From: Peromyscus leucopus
Lineage: Eukaryota > Chordata > Mammalia > Rodentia > Cricetidae
DNA length: 64,000 nucleotides
Reading direction: 5' to 3'
Assembly: GCF_004664715.2 (NCBI RefSeq)
Contig: NC_051082.1
Coordinates: forward strand, 3,692,124 to 3,756,123
Positions 44,789-58,446 of the stretch are shown here, one piece after another. Positions within the stretch are counted from its first letter, which is position 1. Every line of letters begins with the position of its first letter. The notes beneath the pieces are model-generated. The model worked only from the letters and a program-made list of their open reading frames with translations, was not told where the DNA came from and made no database searches. Both the position numbers and the translations under genes were made by a program.

Positions 44789-46020
44789 GCGCATTTTGAC
44801 ACCGCTGAACAATACCTGGACAGACGGTGTATTTGGTCGCCAAGGGTCACCTCATGTAAACCCCATGGTTTGGATCTTACTACCCTTTGTTTTCCCCCCC
44901 ACCCCCACCCCCACCAGCAAGGCTAGACTTAAAGCTGCAGTTCAGAGATGCGGGGAAGAGAGGGGTGGTGGCGGGTGAGAGCCGTTGATGTCTTCCTTGT
45001 AAAAGTGGAGATAACTGTTGCCTGACTTTTCCTGGGGAGATGTGGGCGAACTCTGTCCGTCCTTAAACAGGGCACGGATGGAGGCTCAGAGAGGATTCCA
45101 CCCAAGTGTAGCTTTGTGAACCAATGAGTTTGTCGTGGTCATGTAAAGGAGCAGGGGCTTCCCAAAGGATGCCACACCTCACTGAAAAAGCACACGCCAG
45201 TATGGGTCACAAGTCAGGAAAGCTCTGGTACTCTGCTGCACAGCTGGTGTGGCTGCCGTGGGTCCCTGGGGTCTCCCCTCTCCAGCGATTGCTGCTAATA
45301 TAACAGCCGAGGTGGGAGAGGCCCCTTATGAACCCCCCAACTTTCCTGAGTTACTCCAGTCTCTAAGATTCATTAACTTCTTGAATCTTATCGACCTTTC
45401 TTTCTCCTCCCTCCAGGAGAGAAGGTTTGAATTCAGAGGAAATAGCTACACGGTTGTTAATTCCAAGGTGAAACATTGGGTCACGCTTCCTATGGAAGCC
45501 ACCTGAATCAAAGCCCTAAGTTCGCCTTATATCTTGGGGCCTTTGAAGTGTTCAAAAAGCTGTGTGGAAAGTCACCCCATTTCCATGGGGTACCTGCAGA
45601 GAGCTAGCATGACATAGTGAGGGGGAGGAGGGCGTGATTTCTGGTCTCCAATGGCCTGAAATCAAAAGCTACCTGTATCTGGAAAAGCTCAGTCTGTCCC
45701 CTAGTCTGTGATGGAGATGTGTTCACAGGGCCTGCTCATTCCTCACACAGCCCCAAGCATGTCATAAGCACTGCCTAGAGGGGTCAGTGTTTGTATCTGG
45801 AAGAATTAGGAGGACCTATTGTGATGGTGGCCTCCAGAGAGGGCCATAGCTCAGGTTAGGGCTTTGCTTTTCTAACCCTGTATGAGGATTGTTTGAGAAA
45901 AACTAAGGAAGAAAATACAGGCTTGACGCACAGGGGCTAGAGTAAGTTTTAACCCCACAAAGAGCTTCATCAGAGGAGGGATAGAGCAGCACCCTGCTAG
46001 AGTCAGTGTGCTGAAGGGTC
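44789..46020. other. Unique sequence, nothing recognised
   Basis: A CCCCACCC-rich run lies at 44895-44916. GGAGGCTCAGAGAGG near 45081 hints at a MIR remnant but is too short to call. No exon seen. Confidence 0.3.
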
Positions 46021-46024
46021 CTGG

Positions 46025-46105
46025 AGAGGGAGAGAGGAGGGAGGGACGGAGGGAGGGAGAGGGAGGGAGGGAGGGAGGAGGGAGGGAGGGAGGAAGGAGG
46101 AGGGA
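46025..46105. repeat. (GGGA)n purine tract
   Basis: About 80 bases of pure purine on the plus strand with GGGA/GGAG units. It has triplex-forming potential. Confidence 0.92.
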
Positions 46106-47840
46106 ACTGGAAACAAAGATAATTTCTTGGCCTTAAATATTTCTAGGGGTGGAGGGGAAGGTTTCATGTCACATGCACCAGACCATGTGCCAGGTATGAG
46201 GGAGGAAGGCGCCAAAATAAAAGAGTACGATTCCTCTGCAGGTGTGCGGCTCTTCTCTTGGGGAGGGATGGGCTGTAGGGAGTTGTGGTCAGATTCTCCA
46301 AGGCCTCAGCTTTTGGTTCTCTGAGCCACACAATATCCGTCACCAGCTCCTGGACACCTGCTTCCTCTTGTGACTGAGGGTGGGGCTGGACATGAAACGT
46401 AGATAAAGTGACTTGTCCAGAATCACTTCCCTGAGCAGTCCTGACTCTAAAGCTGAGAACATGGTGGGTTCCCTCAGGATAGAGATTCCCCCAACCCCTG
46501 GCACCTACACGCCATTGCCTGGATAGAAAACCCAAGAAGCGTTCATGCCTCTTCCCCAAATCTCCTGCCCCATAGTGGTGGCGGGGAATGGTTGCCCCCC
46601 CAGAGGAAGAGGCCATCTCTAGTGAATGAACAAAAAACTGCTCACTCTTGGGGCTCTCCATTTCCACCTCAAAGTTGACAGGCAATGCTTTACCCTCAAA
46701 TGAAGCCCTGCAGAAGGTAGGGACCCAAGTCCCTTCCTCCTCTCTCTAGCACTGGCCACCCCAAAAGACCAGTAGTCTGCTTGATGCCCAACTGGCTCGG
46801 AACTCAGGGCATTCCGACCAACTGCCCGAGTGACAGTTGCATAAATAATTAGCTCTGTCCGAACCGGCCAAACCTGGAGGAGAGTGACGCTGAAGAGGCT
46901 GGGAGGAGCTGCTGGGTTGGGGTTGGGTGGTTCAGGGACGTCTAACAGGCTCCCAGGGTCATGTGGACTAGATCTGACCAAACCACTGAAGCAGCCTGAA
47001 CATGCGTGAGGCTGAGAAATGGCTGCAGCTGCAGCGCTGTGAGCGTGCACCCTCCTGCTCACATCCTGGCTCACTGGCGCTCGGCCGCTACTGTGCCTCC
47101 ACCGTGGCGTTGCTGAGAGGCGCCCAGCCAGCCCTGCACTGGGGCAGATAGCAGGACGCCCTTGGTGGCTGCCTCCTGGCCTGTCTCGGGTTCCCATGAC
47201 AAGGATCTCTTGCAGGCACTGCAGTCTTTCTGGGTTATCCTGTTTGAATGTCTTAGCGTCTTCGTCTCGTGTGCCCTTCAGCCACAAGCTTAGAAAGCAT
47301 ATTCAAAAGAGGAACACTGGTGCCCAGGGAGAGCATCACCGTGCGTCTCCAGGTCTCCAGGTGCTCTTTTCTTCTGTTGTCCCTCAGCTGCCCTCCAGGG
47401 GCCAGCTGAACCACAGACAGATTGGGAAGAGGGTCTTACAGTGTGGCGCAAACTTAAATTGCTCAAGGGTCAGACTCCGGGATTATTTTAGAGGGAAAAG
47501 GCGATATAGTGGCCCAAAGTCCAGGCAGGTGCCTCCTGGCCTGTGTTCAGGTCTCAGTTAGAAGCCACGGGGCATGGGAAAGGGACTTCATGTTCTCTTC
47601 TCAGATGGTTCCCTGCTTATTTACTGGAATGTCCCTTTGGTTATCTGCTAGTCTCAGGGTATAAAGTTTAATCTATTGAATGCATATGAAGCCCGAGGGA
47701 AACGGACTAGGGCTTCCTGGCTATGCCCATGCAGCCAGCTACTACCGGTCTGGAGACAGCCTGATGTGTGAGGCTGCTGCCTCTAGCCAGAAAACTCGGG
47801 TGGCGGTTGGTTAGGTTCAGCATGGTATTGTGAGCATGGT
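46106..47840. other. Unique sequence with a weak MIR trace
   Basis: AAAGTGACTTGTCCAGAATCAC at 46406-46427 resembles the MIR core. A 222-codon minus frame (46619-47287) has no domain and no splice context. Otherwise nothing is recognised. Confidence 0.35.
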
Positions 47841-47844
47841 ATTG

Positions 47845-47978
47845 CGAAGTCCCCCAGGAGGAGCTGTTATCATCCCTGTGATCCCATAAACCCTGTGGAG
47901 TGAGGGGAACGTTATGCATTTGACAGTCCACGAAGTGACTTGCCCAGAGTCACACAGGTCTCATAGACCAGAGAGAAG
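47845..47978 (+). mobile_element. MIR SINE
   Basis: GTTATCATCCCTGTGATCCC and GAAGTGACTTGCCCAGAGTCACACAGGT are the conserved MIR core. This is a pan-mammalian element, much older than the rodent SINEs here. Confidence 0.75.
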
Positions 47979-50900
47979 AAATGTTCTTGGCTCCTTGGAG
48001 ACATAGAGCATCAACCAGAGTCCATGATGATGCTGTGGACTCCTTCCCAAGGGCTTCCTTCACTCCTTTTCCCAGATGGTCTCACCCTACAGAGGCTGTG
48101 GAGAGCGAGCAGGCCCCCTGAAGGAGTGCTTGACCAAGAGAATGGCGTGTAGCTGACCCAGACTCCCCCCTTTGCATTGCAGTCCTGCACCAAAAGTCAG
48201 GGCGGGTTCCCCAAAGGAAGCCACTTGAAGGAGAGAAGTCTAGTCTACTCTAGGTTCCACTGCCTAAGAAGTCCCCTCGTCAGAGGCGAGGGTGAGCCTC
48301 TTGAGGATCATTGGTCTCCTTGGCTCCTGTGTGGCTCAAAACTCAAACCTTCTAAAACGGTCCACGGCCCCACCACAGTGACTCTGCTTGGAAGATCTGT
48401 TAATGTTGATTACTGGGGACAAAGTAGCTCTGTGGCTGGTGGCTCCGTGGTAGTGGATGAAGCTGTCATGTATCTGTGTGGTCTCTACTGACTGGACACT
48501 TCACCTAGTATGAGAAGAAGGCCTGGCTGAGACCAGGCAGCATCTGCACCTGCTTGGGGGATGTTCCTTCCTGCTTCCTCCTGCACACCTGAATTCACTC
48601 GGGAACTTCTCCTGCCTCCAGCCTGCACAGCCAGGGGCAGAGTACCACCTCCTCTGGGAAGGTCCCTCCATAACCATAGGTTCCCTCACTCTAGGTTTCT
48701 TCTGAACCATCCAGGCCCTGCTATTGCCACATCCCTCTGCCATCAAATGTCCCCTACTAACTTGATGGCAATGTCCCTTTAGTGTAGTCCGGCAGCGCCC
48801 CAAAACAGGGATTCTGTCCTCACCCACCCATGGGTGCCCCACTCTGAAATCCCAGTCTCTCCTGTCTGAACATATCCGAGTCTAAACTGCTCTTAGTGAT
48901 GTCAGGTTTTGACAAGTGTCTTCAGCTGCGGGAGGGCTGTAATTCAGCTTTCCTGCGGTGTTGGTTGCTGAGGGGGCGTCAAGAGTGTCCTGTCCCAGGG
49001 AAAGAAATGGGTGGGCCTCCCTTCAGATCTACACTCAGAAGGAATGTTACGAGGTTGGCACAGTTTCTTCCTGGGTGTTTGGTAGAACCCAGAGGAGGCT
49101 CCCTGGGCCTGAGGTCTGCCTCCTAGAAACTTTCACTCAATATAAAAGAGACACATGAGCAACATTCAAAATGGAAGAATCGAACCCAACATTAATGCCC
49201 TAAATTGTCCAGGCAATCTAACCAATCCAAGCCCTTCTTTACAGAGAGGAGAGGACATACAGCCAGGTGGCCGTGAGCCAGGGATGCAGGTCATTGACCT
49301 CCCAGGTGTCGTTATCTCCTGGGAATTAGCAGCAGCACAGAAAGATGTTCAAGGTCCCAGGGGAGACTCAGTGACCAGGGAGGAGGAGGCTGGCTGGGAG
49401 GCTGTGTAGTTCCAGAAGGCTCCTCAGATACCCTGTTACTCACATCCAGCAGCCACAGAGTCCTCTCTTGGGACATTAGCTAAGGATGTCGTGTGTGGGA
49501 AGAGTATGACTGTCCTCCAACAGTGAGGCTGCCTGGGCTCTCACAGGGCAGGCTTCAAGGGCGGCTCTGACAGTGACCTGAAGTAGAGGAAAGGGCATCT
49601 CTAGGACCCTGGGGTGGAGAAGCTGAGTCTCAAGTCCATGTGGACCGGCGGAGTCTGAGGCCTGATGATAATTGGGCAGAGCCATGCCGTGCCCCTCCAT
49701 GCCTACCCTCTGTAGGGGCCATCTTGAAGCCTCCATTTCAGTAGGGGCTAGCCCTTCATGTTTCTCCAATAAAATAATTTCTGATAGCCCCACCCAGCTC
49801 GCTTGTGCCTTTAACTAGAAGCAAGTCCCTATGCCGGAGGAGGATTTCTCAGGACATGCATACATTTCATGAATTTTCCCATGATCTTAGCTTTCTCGCC
49901 TGGCCACACACAAAGCAGCCACACCTATGGCTCTATCCTTGATCCTGGTTTCCTAAAATGGAAAGCCAAGGAAGCAGAGGGGGGCGTGGAATTCCTTTGC
50001 CTCTGCTCACACCTCCTCACCAGACTCTGCCGTTCCTTCCTCCCACACATCATCAATTCTTGATTGTGTGGTCCATGTCAGAGGCCGCTGAGAAGCACAT
50101 TATGGAAGTAACTTCCTACCTGGGAGGCAGAACACACTTGCTCATATCCAGAGCACCCAGTGCCCCAGGCCTTCTCCAGAACCTTTACAGAAATGGTCCT
50201 GCCCCTGTCCCCACAAAGAACCACTGCCTGGCCCTGAAGGGTTGCTCCTACTCCAGGTTGTAGCCTGGCTTCAGAAACCAGGGTGTCGCTTAGCAAGCGT
50301 CTGAGGGACTCTGTGGTGGCATTGAACTCGCTGCATTCCCAGGATGTCAAGTGTCTGGATGCACCAGATCCTTCATGACGAGAGTCATCAATGCGAGAAA
50401 GAGGAATATGGAAGGACTGCACATGGGAACACCTGTCTTAAGATGATGAAAGGGTAGGGCTGAGGAAGCTGACACCCAGACTGGTCCTTCCTGAGTCTTC
50501 ACTGTTGCCAAGTGATCTTCTGAGTTTTAGGAGAAGTAGTGTTGATGAGGTGGCCATGGGGACCAAGAGCAGGGTAGAGTGGAGGAGAGAACTCAGAACC
50601 TTGCTTCTCCTTGGTTGTGTTCTTCCACACTATTCACCTCAAGACACTATCAACGTCCCTTCATGTCTATAGTTCTCACCGAGGGCCTAGACTCCTTCAC
50701 TCTACAGTGAGGGCTGGATGGAGGTCTCTGATTGCTACGTTTCCCCATCAGCCCAATTCCATGTCTATGTCATCCTGTTTCTCTGAGAAGTCTCTATGAT
50801 CTTCAGCATGACATTGACTCTGTTCACTGTCCTTTCTCCTTAATAGCACCCATTGCCTCTCTCCTTGTCTACTCTGTCAGGTCCTAGACAGAGCTCTAAC

Positions 50901-52575
50901 AAGAGAACATGGAGGAATATAGACACCCTCCTCTCCAGGCCATTACTGGGTCCATTCCTATAAGTCTGGAGTCCTCATTGTGTATGGGATTTAGGATACA
51001 ATGAATCCCACATTGAGTAACTGAGTCTTTGCTTAGCACCTAGCATGATGTTAGGGACTCAGACAATTTTGAGTTTTCATATCAACCCCACACATTTCCA
51101 GACCATTAAGATGCTAAATGCAAATGTATCAGTGATGACAGCTTCTCCAAAAAATCCCTCAAGTCTGTGGGTAGGGACTTGGAGTTGGACATGCATGAGA
51201 GACGGGGATCTGGCAAGGTCTGCACAGCACATTGAATCAAATGAACAGGAAATTCAGGTGGAAGGTCTCATGTCAGAGAACAGAATGGGCATTCCTGGAG
51301 TCCAAGGAGACCATAGCTGTCTAGGGCCGTGGCTCTCAAAGGCCATGGCCTATAGGCGCCATCCTGGGTGTCTCAGGTGGATGCAAATTCTAGTCTCATC
51401 CTTGGGTGAGACGGAGGCTGAGCTGAGCCAGCTCACACTTCTCTTTGATGTCAGTCCTCAACTCTGCCCTGAACTCTCCAGTCCTGGATCCTGGAGCCGG
51501 TCAACCTGATGGTGCGGTGTGGAGATTCTCACCCACCTCCTGGCACCTGCCAGAGCATTGTCTCCGTGTTCAAGGCTGTGCCTGGAGAGTCCTCTCCCTG
51601 GGAGAATCCTTCCACTGAGTCACACCCCAAATCCAAATCCTGTGCGCCATTCAGTAGATGTGCTTTGAGAATCCCTCTGACAAAGGATCTGGCCTCCTAG
51701 GAAAGATCCCGTCTACATAGCAGAGCAAGGAAGGATGGGGTAGATCAGAAACATCAGCCTGAGGCACGTGACCCCTACGACGGGGTCACGGAAACATGGC
51801 AAGAGCAGACTTCTGTGCACTCTTCCTTTTCCTGCTCACCACACAAACCCCTCCCTCAGTCTCTGAGGCAGAGGGTGCACGCTGACTGCTCTGGGCACAG
51901 TCTCCCATCTCTGGTGTTGCTTGAACCCGAGTGACATCACCCATTGTGGTCAGAATCCCAGCTGGCCTGTCGGCGGTCTGCCTCCTGGAACCACAGGCAT
52001 AAGTAGGGTGCTCTAGACTGTCGCTGCTGTTCCAGCTGAGGTCTTGGTGCGTCACACACCATCACCTGCTCTTTCCTCTGGGTTCTCAGACCCACTCTGG
52101 GCCCTGCAGAGTCAGAGGCCTTCAAGACATTGATCACCCTTGAGCTTATTGGGGGTCGGAAACCCTCAAACGAAAGACAAGAACTGCACCCATCACCTCA
52201 AATCTACACTCCCCCGTTTCCCCGAATCCTCCACATCAATCCTAGAAGCATCGAATTCCAACAGTGACTGACACATTTTGGATGTGCCCAGTGTGCAGAC
52301 CCTGAGGCAGGCTGACGTCTGGAAGCTGGAAATTATTCTATGAATGTCCTCTATGTATTTGGCGCCATGGCTTTGGGTAGCCAATGGCGTCTACCTATAC
52401 AAGGAACTTAAAAGTGGCTTGTGTGATCTCAGGATTGCATGTCTACTTGTAGTTTTGATTAACTGAAAATTGGGTAGTGGCTAAATTAGGTCCAAGCCCT
52501 ACATTGGGTAGTGATTGCTACACTGGACTAGAGAGACCTTGAGTCCAAAGATGAACTAGATGTGGCCACTCTTCT
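47979..52575. other. Long repeat-poor unique stretch
   Basis: About 4.6 kb with almost no recent transposons. Frames reach 154 codons (51045-51509, plus) but show no domain. An AATAAAATAA at 49769-49778 is a possible 3' end on the plus strand. I cannot identify an exon. Confidence 0.4.
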
Positions 52576-52635
52576 GGTGCTCCCCACAGAGGACTGGTGC
52601 TCCCCACAGAGGACTGGTGCTCCCCACAGAGGACT
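52576..52635. repeat. 20-bp tandem triplication
   Basis: GGTGCTCCCCACAGAGGACT occurs three times head to tail with no mismatches, which implies a recent duplication. Confidence 0.97.
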
Positions 52636-54765
52636 AGCCATTGTGGAATGGATTCATGTATTCACTGGTGCTCCTGAAGCAAATATACATCTGTGTCTCT
52701 TTGGGACAGTAAAAACAATGAGGCCAACATCCAGACCCAGAGGGATTCCCGGCAGGGCTACGTTTTAACAGAGGTGTGAAGCATGGCCCTGAAAACTCTG
52801 TCTAGATGTGACCGGAGCAGCCGGTGGGTGCTGGGAGGACATGGCGCTGACTTCGGGAGCTTTTGACCCTGCTGCAGCGCCCCAGCAGTTACAGTGTGGG
52901 CCCCAGCGGACTTGAGTAGCTGAATGAGAACCCCTCCCATATTTGAGAGAGATCCTCCCACACAAGCATTCAGCAGATATTCCTGGGGCCTAAGCAGGCT
53001 GCCCAGGAAGGGGGCAGAGACAGCCCCTGTCCAGTAGTTGACTAAGCAGCATCCAGATCCTTCCAGTCATGAGTAGGACATGGGATTAGGAAGGATGACC
53101 CAAGGCATTCCAGAGTCAATGCCAATGGGCTGTTGTCTGGACCACACAAGGGACCACGGGACCAGCTGCTGTCCCTGCTGACCTCACCCTGCGCTGCAGC
53201 CCACCACGCCCTCTGCCTTCCCTGCAAAAAGAGCGACCACAGCTGCCCTGGGAGAACTGTGCTACGCTGTCTAGTTGAACCCGTTTGTAGGCCCCCAAAA
53301 ACACGTAGTTGAAGGAGTCTATGCAAAGCCTGGCGCTGATAGTTGACTTCTAGAAGCAGGTGAAAACCAGGAAGTGACGTTTATCTCAGTCGTGTGGATA
53401 GCTCGCTCTGTAGCCTGAGTCCGTCCTGAACCTGGGTCTGTTCTGTCCCTGCTGACCTCTGTCTTGCAGCCTGGGTCTGGAGAAGGAGGGCCTGAACGCT
53501 GGTCTTTGCCTCTTCCACCTCCCACGTGGCAGAGTGTCCCATACTCCACGGCAATGGAGAAGGAACAGAGCAGGAAGAAACTCCCATCTCCTCGGACACC
53601 AGATGTCCATACCGTGTAGTTCTCAGCTCAGCCAGGACGCCTACACCGGACCAGACTTGTCCTTTCTTGGGGGGTTTGGGGGGAGCACAAGAACCACCAC
53701 TGTGTAGACAGCCGTGGCTGAACTCGGGCGAGGATATTGATTCAATCCAACAGCTGCGACCTCCTTCCCCGGTGATTCCCCAGCCCTTGTGGTGATCCCC
53801 AGCCCTCGCGCCAAGCCCTGCCTTCTCCACCAAATGCCCCGGGCAGCCATCTCTGCTCTCCTAGGGCCTTTGGTCTTGTCATTTTCGCTAGTATTTCGTC
53901 AGAGTAAATTCTTGTCAAGTGCCTCTGGGCAACCGTCCTGGAGATCAGGGGCGTGTCGGGCAGCCTCATGACAAAAGGCTTGCTTCTGAGGGGGTGGTGG
54001 GGAGGGAGGTAGAAAGTGACACTGTGACATTTTTCAGTTGTACAGTCTTTCCAAATTTCCAAATCCAAAATTTTCCTCAGGGCCAGAATGCCTCCTTTTA
54101 TATGCATGTTTGTGTAAGCAAATTGCTTGACTGGATTCCTGGTGAAACCCTTCCAATGCAGTCTGAACCCATTTCACGTCAAGTTGGACAGGACCGCCGT
54201 TGGGGATTCTCTTGGCCCGTGGTCTCTGTGCCTGATGATGCATGGCCTGCCTGCCTCCTCCTAGCACGCTCAGACCTTAACTAAGACCCTTTGTTTCTCT
54301 TTCCGTTCGTGTGACGTGTTGTGCAGTGTGTAGAAAGTAGCGTTGCCCCAACTCTGCACAAGACCCCTCCTTTCAGAGCCCCGCGAGACCCCCATGTGGA
54401 ATGAACAGCCCTGAGAGGGGCGTCTCACTGCAACGGGAAGGCTGGCCACGCACCATGCTGTGACAATGGGCTGACCTGACCGTTCTTTCTGATGCCTCTT
54501 CTAGCTGCAAGGCTTGGGGAATATGGACAGGGCTGGGAATGAAGCCCCCATGGGGGACGACAGCCCTTGAACTGACAAGCTGAAGAAGCAGGATTCTGGC
54601 CCTGCTGTGGACTGTCTGGTGCCACGCGGTATGAGGTGGGCCATCACAGGAATGAAGTCAGACGTGGCTCCAGCCTCGTCGTAGTTGAAGAGTCTCTCCC
54701 AGGAGGGAGGATGAGGGGTTTAGATGGCAGGGTCAATGGGTAGTCTCCACCCTGATGGAGGACCT
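52636..54765. other. Unique sequence, nothing recognised
   Basis: Moderately GC-rich; frames of up to 150 codons (53381-53833, minus) without domains. No repeats identified. Confidence 0.35.
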
Positions 54766-55098
54766 CACAGAGGCGACTTGAGGCGGGGAGAGGTTTATTT
54801 GGGCTCACAGTATCATCGGCCATCGGTCTGTGATGACATGGTGGCTGGACTGGCTCCTGTCTGTGGCTATGGGGCACCAGGCAGCTGGTCACACTGTGGG
54901 ACAGACGGATAGCAAAGAGAGAGTGAAGAGAGCTGGTCCATACTTTTCAAAAGCCTACCCCCTGCCTCGACCCAGAGAACGCGAATCCTGCCTGAAAGGT
55001 TCCCAAGCCTCCCAACCCACCAGCTGGGGGCCAGGTGCTCAAACACCTGGAGGGAGGGTCATGTCACAGGTCATGTCACATTCAGATTGTGACACCGT
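54766..55098 (-). mobile_element. MaLR-type LTR, antisense
   Basis: GAGAGGTTTATTTGGGCTCACAG marks the antisense poly(A) region. CACCAGCTGGGGGCCAGGTG, CTCAAACACCTGGAGGGAGGG and CACATTCAGATTGTGACA mark its 5' end. A short GTCATGTCACAG duplication (55058-55080) lies inside. Confidence 0.7.
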
Positions 55099-58000
55099 CG
55101 AAGCTCCGCAGTGACTGATTGATGTGCAAGGATGTGACATCTTATGACCCCCAGACGGAGGGGAGAAAGCGAGGACCCTGCTACACATCACCCATGTGTG
55201 TCTTAACACCGAACCCTACATATGAATCTAGTGCCTCCTTGCTTCTCTGTCGTTTCTGCTGCATTTGCTTTAGGAAGAACTACTAAATATATAGCCAGTC
55301 TGGAGTCTGGGTGGACTAGAGAGTCCTGAATTGCAATGGTGTCTGATGTAAGGGCCGTCTTGGGGTGGACTTTGCCCCCAGCTTGTGTCTGGGTGGTGTG
55401 CCGGAGCCGAACCGCAGGAACACAGCTAGAGAAAGGATCATTTTGCGTTGGAGAACAGGATTCTCTGGAACAATCGGGATGCCACAAAACACATGGTCTG
55501 GGAAAGGAAAGGGTGAGGGAGAAATATCCTTTGGTTCCTGAGGGGCCACTAGGTCACCATAGTTCAGAGCAACAGCTGCTTGGTAACTCGTTACTAAGGT
55601 TGAAATCTGCCCATGGCGTGGAGAGCTGGTGCATCAAGTGTCTGGGACTTGGCTCGGTGCTTGGCTCAGGAAATGTAGAATGAGAGTGCAATATGCAATC
55701 TTCTGGTGGTTGGCCTTTGTGAGAGGCAAAAATGAAATCACAAAAATGAGAATGGGGTCGGCCCGTGGTGCTAGACCAAGCTCAGATCGATGTACATCTG
55801 AATGACGGGCTCAGACCTGTCGTCAATGAAAACTATGCAGGGGAAGTACTAGGGAGAGTCTGCTCAGGACACATGGTCTCCAAAGGGAGAACACGCAGGG
55901 CAGGTGCCTCCCAGACCCAAACACAGGACGAGCTGACAGCAGGGGTGGTCTCGAGAGATGGCCTCCTTCGGAAGGTTCCCAAGGAAGGAGCAGTGAGGGC
56001 CCGTGTAGCAGCGCTTGCTCAGCGATGGGGGTCGGGGTCAGGGGGTCGGGGTGGCTGTTGTGAATTCTATAGAGGAGAAATACGTATTTGGTTTTAGACA
56101 GGACCCATATGGCAGCATAGGGACGTACACGTTCTCCCCTGTCCCCTGCCACACAGAGAGAGAGAGAGACACGATCCATACATAATCACAGTCCAGACAC
56201 AGTGCAGTTAATTCTGAATATGACCGGAAACCAGTAGGATGAATAAAGACCACTGCTTGTGTTCTCTGGGCGAGAGACCCGCCAGAGTCCCCTTGTCGGT
56301 ATCAAGAGGTATACACTAGCCGAAGCAGGTGTGGAGAGCCAAATGTATGAGGCAACCGAGTTAAAAAAATCTAATCGAAAAACATATCCAGTCTTAGTTT
56401 TCTAGTTCTGGCATGCTACTGAAGACTCCCTTGGGGTGTCATCCATGGGGAGAGCCTTATGTTTACACTGTTGAAATGACCCACAGCCATTGGCATCAAA
56501 ATGGAGGCTAGGTACCCTCCCACCCCCCACCCCACCCCCCCAAAAAAATCCGTCATATTAGACCGAGCTGTTGGCTGGCTCTGATGGTCAGGATAGCGGA
56601 GGCGAGAGGTGGACTTTGTGCTTGTCTATGATCAATGTCTGCCTAACACAGGCCGCTGGGAATGGATATCGCCGCTCAGCGGGACCTCTAGGGCTGAACA
56701 CACGGATTTGTTTAGAGGGGGAGACTACGGTCTCATGGGGTGCCAGGGTGTGTTGTATGATTGTTCTCTGGGGTTACATGAACAGACCCATAGTTACCTG
56801 AGAGAGGGCACCAATGACAGACTTCTTGTCCTAAAAGTTCTACCCTTCTCCTCCTCAGTTCTCAAGGACAAACCGAGGCACGATTCTGCCGAAGTTCACT
56901 GAGGGGAACCGGTGAGTTGATTAGGCTTCCTCATAGATCGTAGGTGGTGCTGCGGGGTACCTACAGGGCGTGGGCGCTCCCCTCCCCCGACCAGCTGCTC
57001 CTAGAAGAAAAGCCCTCCCCAGCCAGGATGAGGGCTTCCTTTCCAGCCACGGAGACGGAGCCCCGACCCAGTCTCTTCCTCTCTGGCCCGTGTACACAGA
57101 TACGCTTCAGTTCCTCCTCCAGGCCACGCGTGCCGAGTTCCCAGTTAGTAGGGAGCAGCTGGCTACCCAGGCAGGTGAGGAGTAGAGGCCAGCTCAGCTG
57201 GGATGACCTCTTGCAAAGGGCCACAGCTGAATGCACCAAGAGGGCGGTTGCTTCTGACCGCGCGTCCAAGGAATGATGACCCCTCCTGAGTGTAGCTTGG
57301 TGAACCAATGAATTTATTGAGGGTTTTTTTTTTTTACAGGAGTGTGGGCGAGGGGTACATACGTGAAAAGACATCTGTGTCACCCAAAAGCACTCCCCGA
57401 CCCCGCACCCCCCCCGCACCCCCCCCCCGCCGCCAGGGGTGAAGTCAGTCACCCAAGCGCAAGGGAGGGAGAGATTTGGTCACAGTCCTAGATCTGTTTG
57501 CCCAGGAGAGAGGATACAGCTGCCAGGCAAGGGACACACGGTGCACCCTGGGGCAGAGAGTCCAGTCAGTCTCCTTGGCCCCGAAGCTGAGAGGGTCACA
57601 GTTTTGCTGCTCTCCATTATCTGGAACAGTTGCAATAGGAGTAGCTTCTGCCCATGCTCAGTCCCCAGAGTCCACCTGGGGCATTCAGAGAGGTGTCCAG
57701 GTGCTCGGGGGCATGGGCAGGAGCAGGCCGGCCTCCTCTGGCCTTCAGCCCGGCCCCCTGCAGACCCCACCTGTCTTACTCCTGGATACGTCTAGTGGTG
57801 ACTGGGCCTGGAGCCTGAACGCCCCTGTCCCTCTGCCCCTTGGTCCCATCAGTCTCACGGTGTATGTCCCATACGCCACTCAAGCCTGCCCAGAGGGCCA
57901 CACCCTGCTTCTACTTGACCATGGCCTTCGGCCTTCTGCGAGGACCCCGGTGTGTACCCGGTTTACCTGCTTGCCTCGGTCTGGATTGCACCCCTCAGGG

Positions 58001-58399
58001 GGACAGGGCAACAGCCCGGTCTCTGATTCACCCAGGGAGGGTGGGCCAGTCTCAGGGTCCAACAGGAAGAAGAAATCATGCCCCTGGCAAAGGTGGCCAC
58101 CTTTGCGAGTCCCTGCCCCATGCTGCCGCCCTCTGGGTGCACAGACCCCAGGCAAGTTGATTGCAGAGGATCTGCAACAACGCACAGCCCAGAGCGGCCA
58201 CACAGATGAACTCTGGTGATATTTTAGCTCTCCCTGGCCCTCCCTTGCGATCTAAAGTGAAGCAAGCCCTCCTCCGTTCTGCAACTGGGATTATAAGAGC
58301 GGCAACCGGTTCATGCTAACCTCTGCTCCCTCCGCTTTGCATCAACCTGCTCTTTTGGCTTGTGTCTATAACTCACAAGGTGAGCCTCCCAAGGAGGAG
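55099..58399. other. Unique sequence with C-rich runs; no gene called
   Basis: C-rich runs occur at 56518-56542 and 57402-57432. A 247-codon plus frame (57476-58219) is the longest repeat-free frame in the clean half. It has no domain I recognise, and no splice context or codon pattern that convinces me. Confidence 0.35.
57402..57432 (-). repeat. C-rich run, G-quadruplex potential on minus strand
   Basis: CCCCGCACCCCCCCCGCACCCC-type sequence gives four or more G runs on the minus strand. Confidence 0.8.
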
Positions 58400-58446
58400 G
58401 CTGGCGTTTCTTACCCCCATTTTACAGATATGAAAGCTGAGGTTGT
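58400..58446 (+). mobile_element. MIR core fragment
   Basis: TTACCCCCATTTTACAGATATGAAAGCTGAGG matches the conserved MIR core. Confidence 0.6.

Noticed and set aside
46619..47287. 222-codon minus-strand frame
   Set aside because: No domain, no CpG or promoter context, and composition can explain it.
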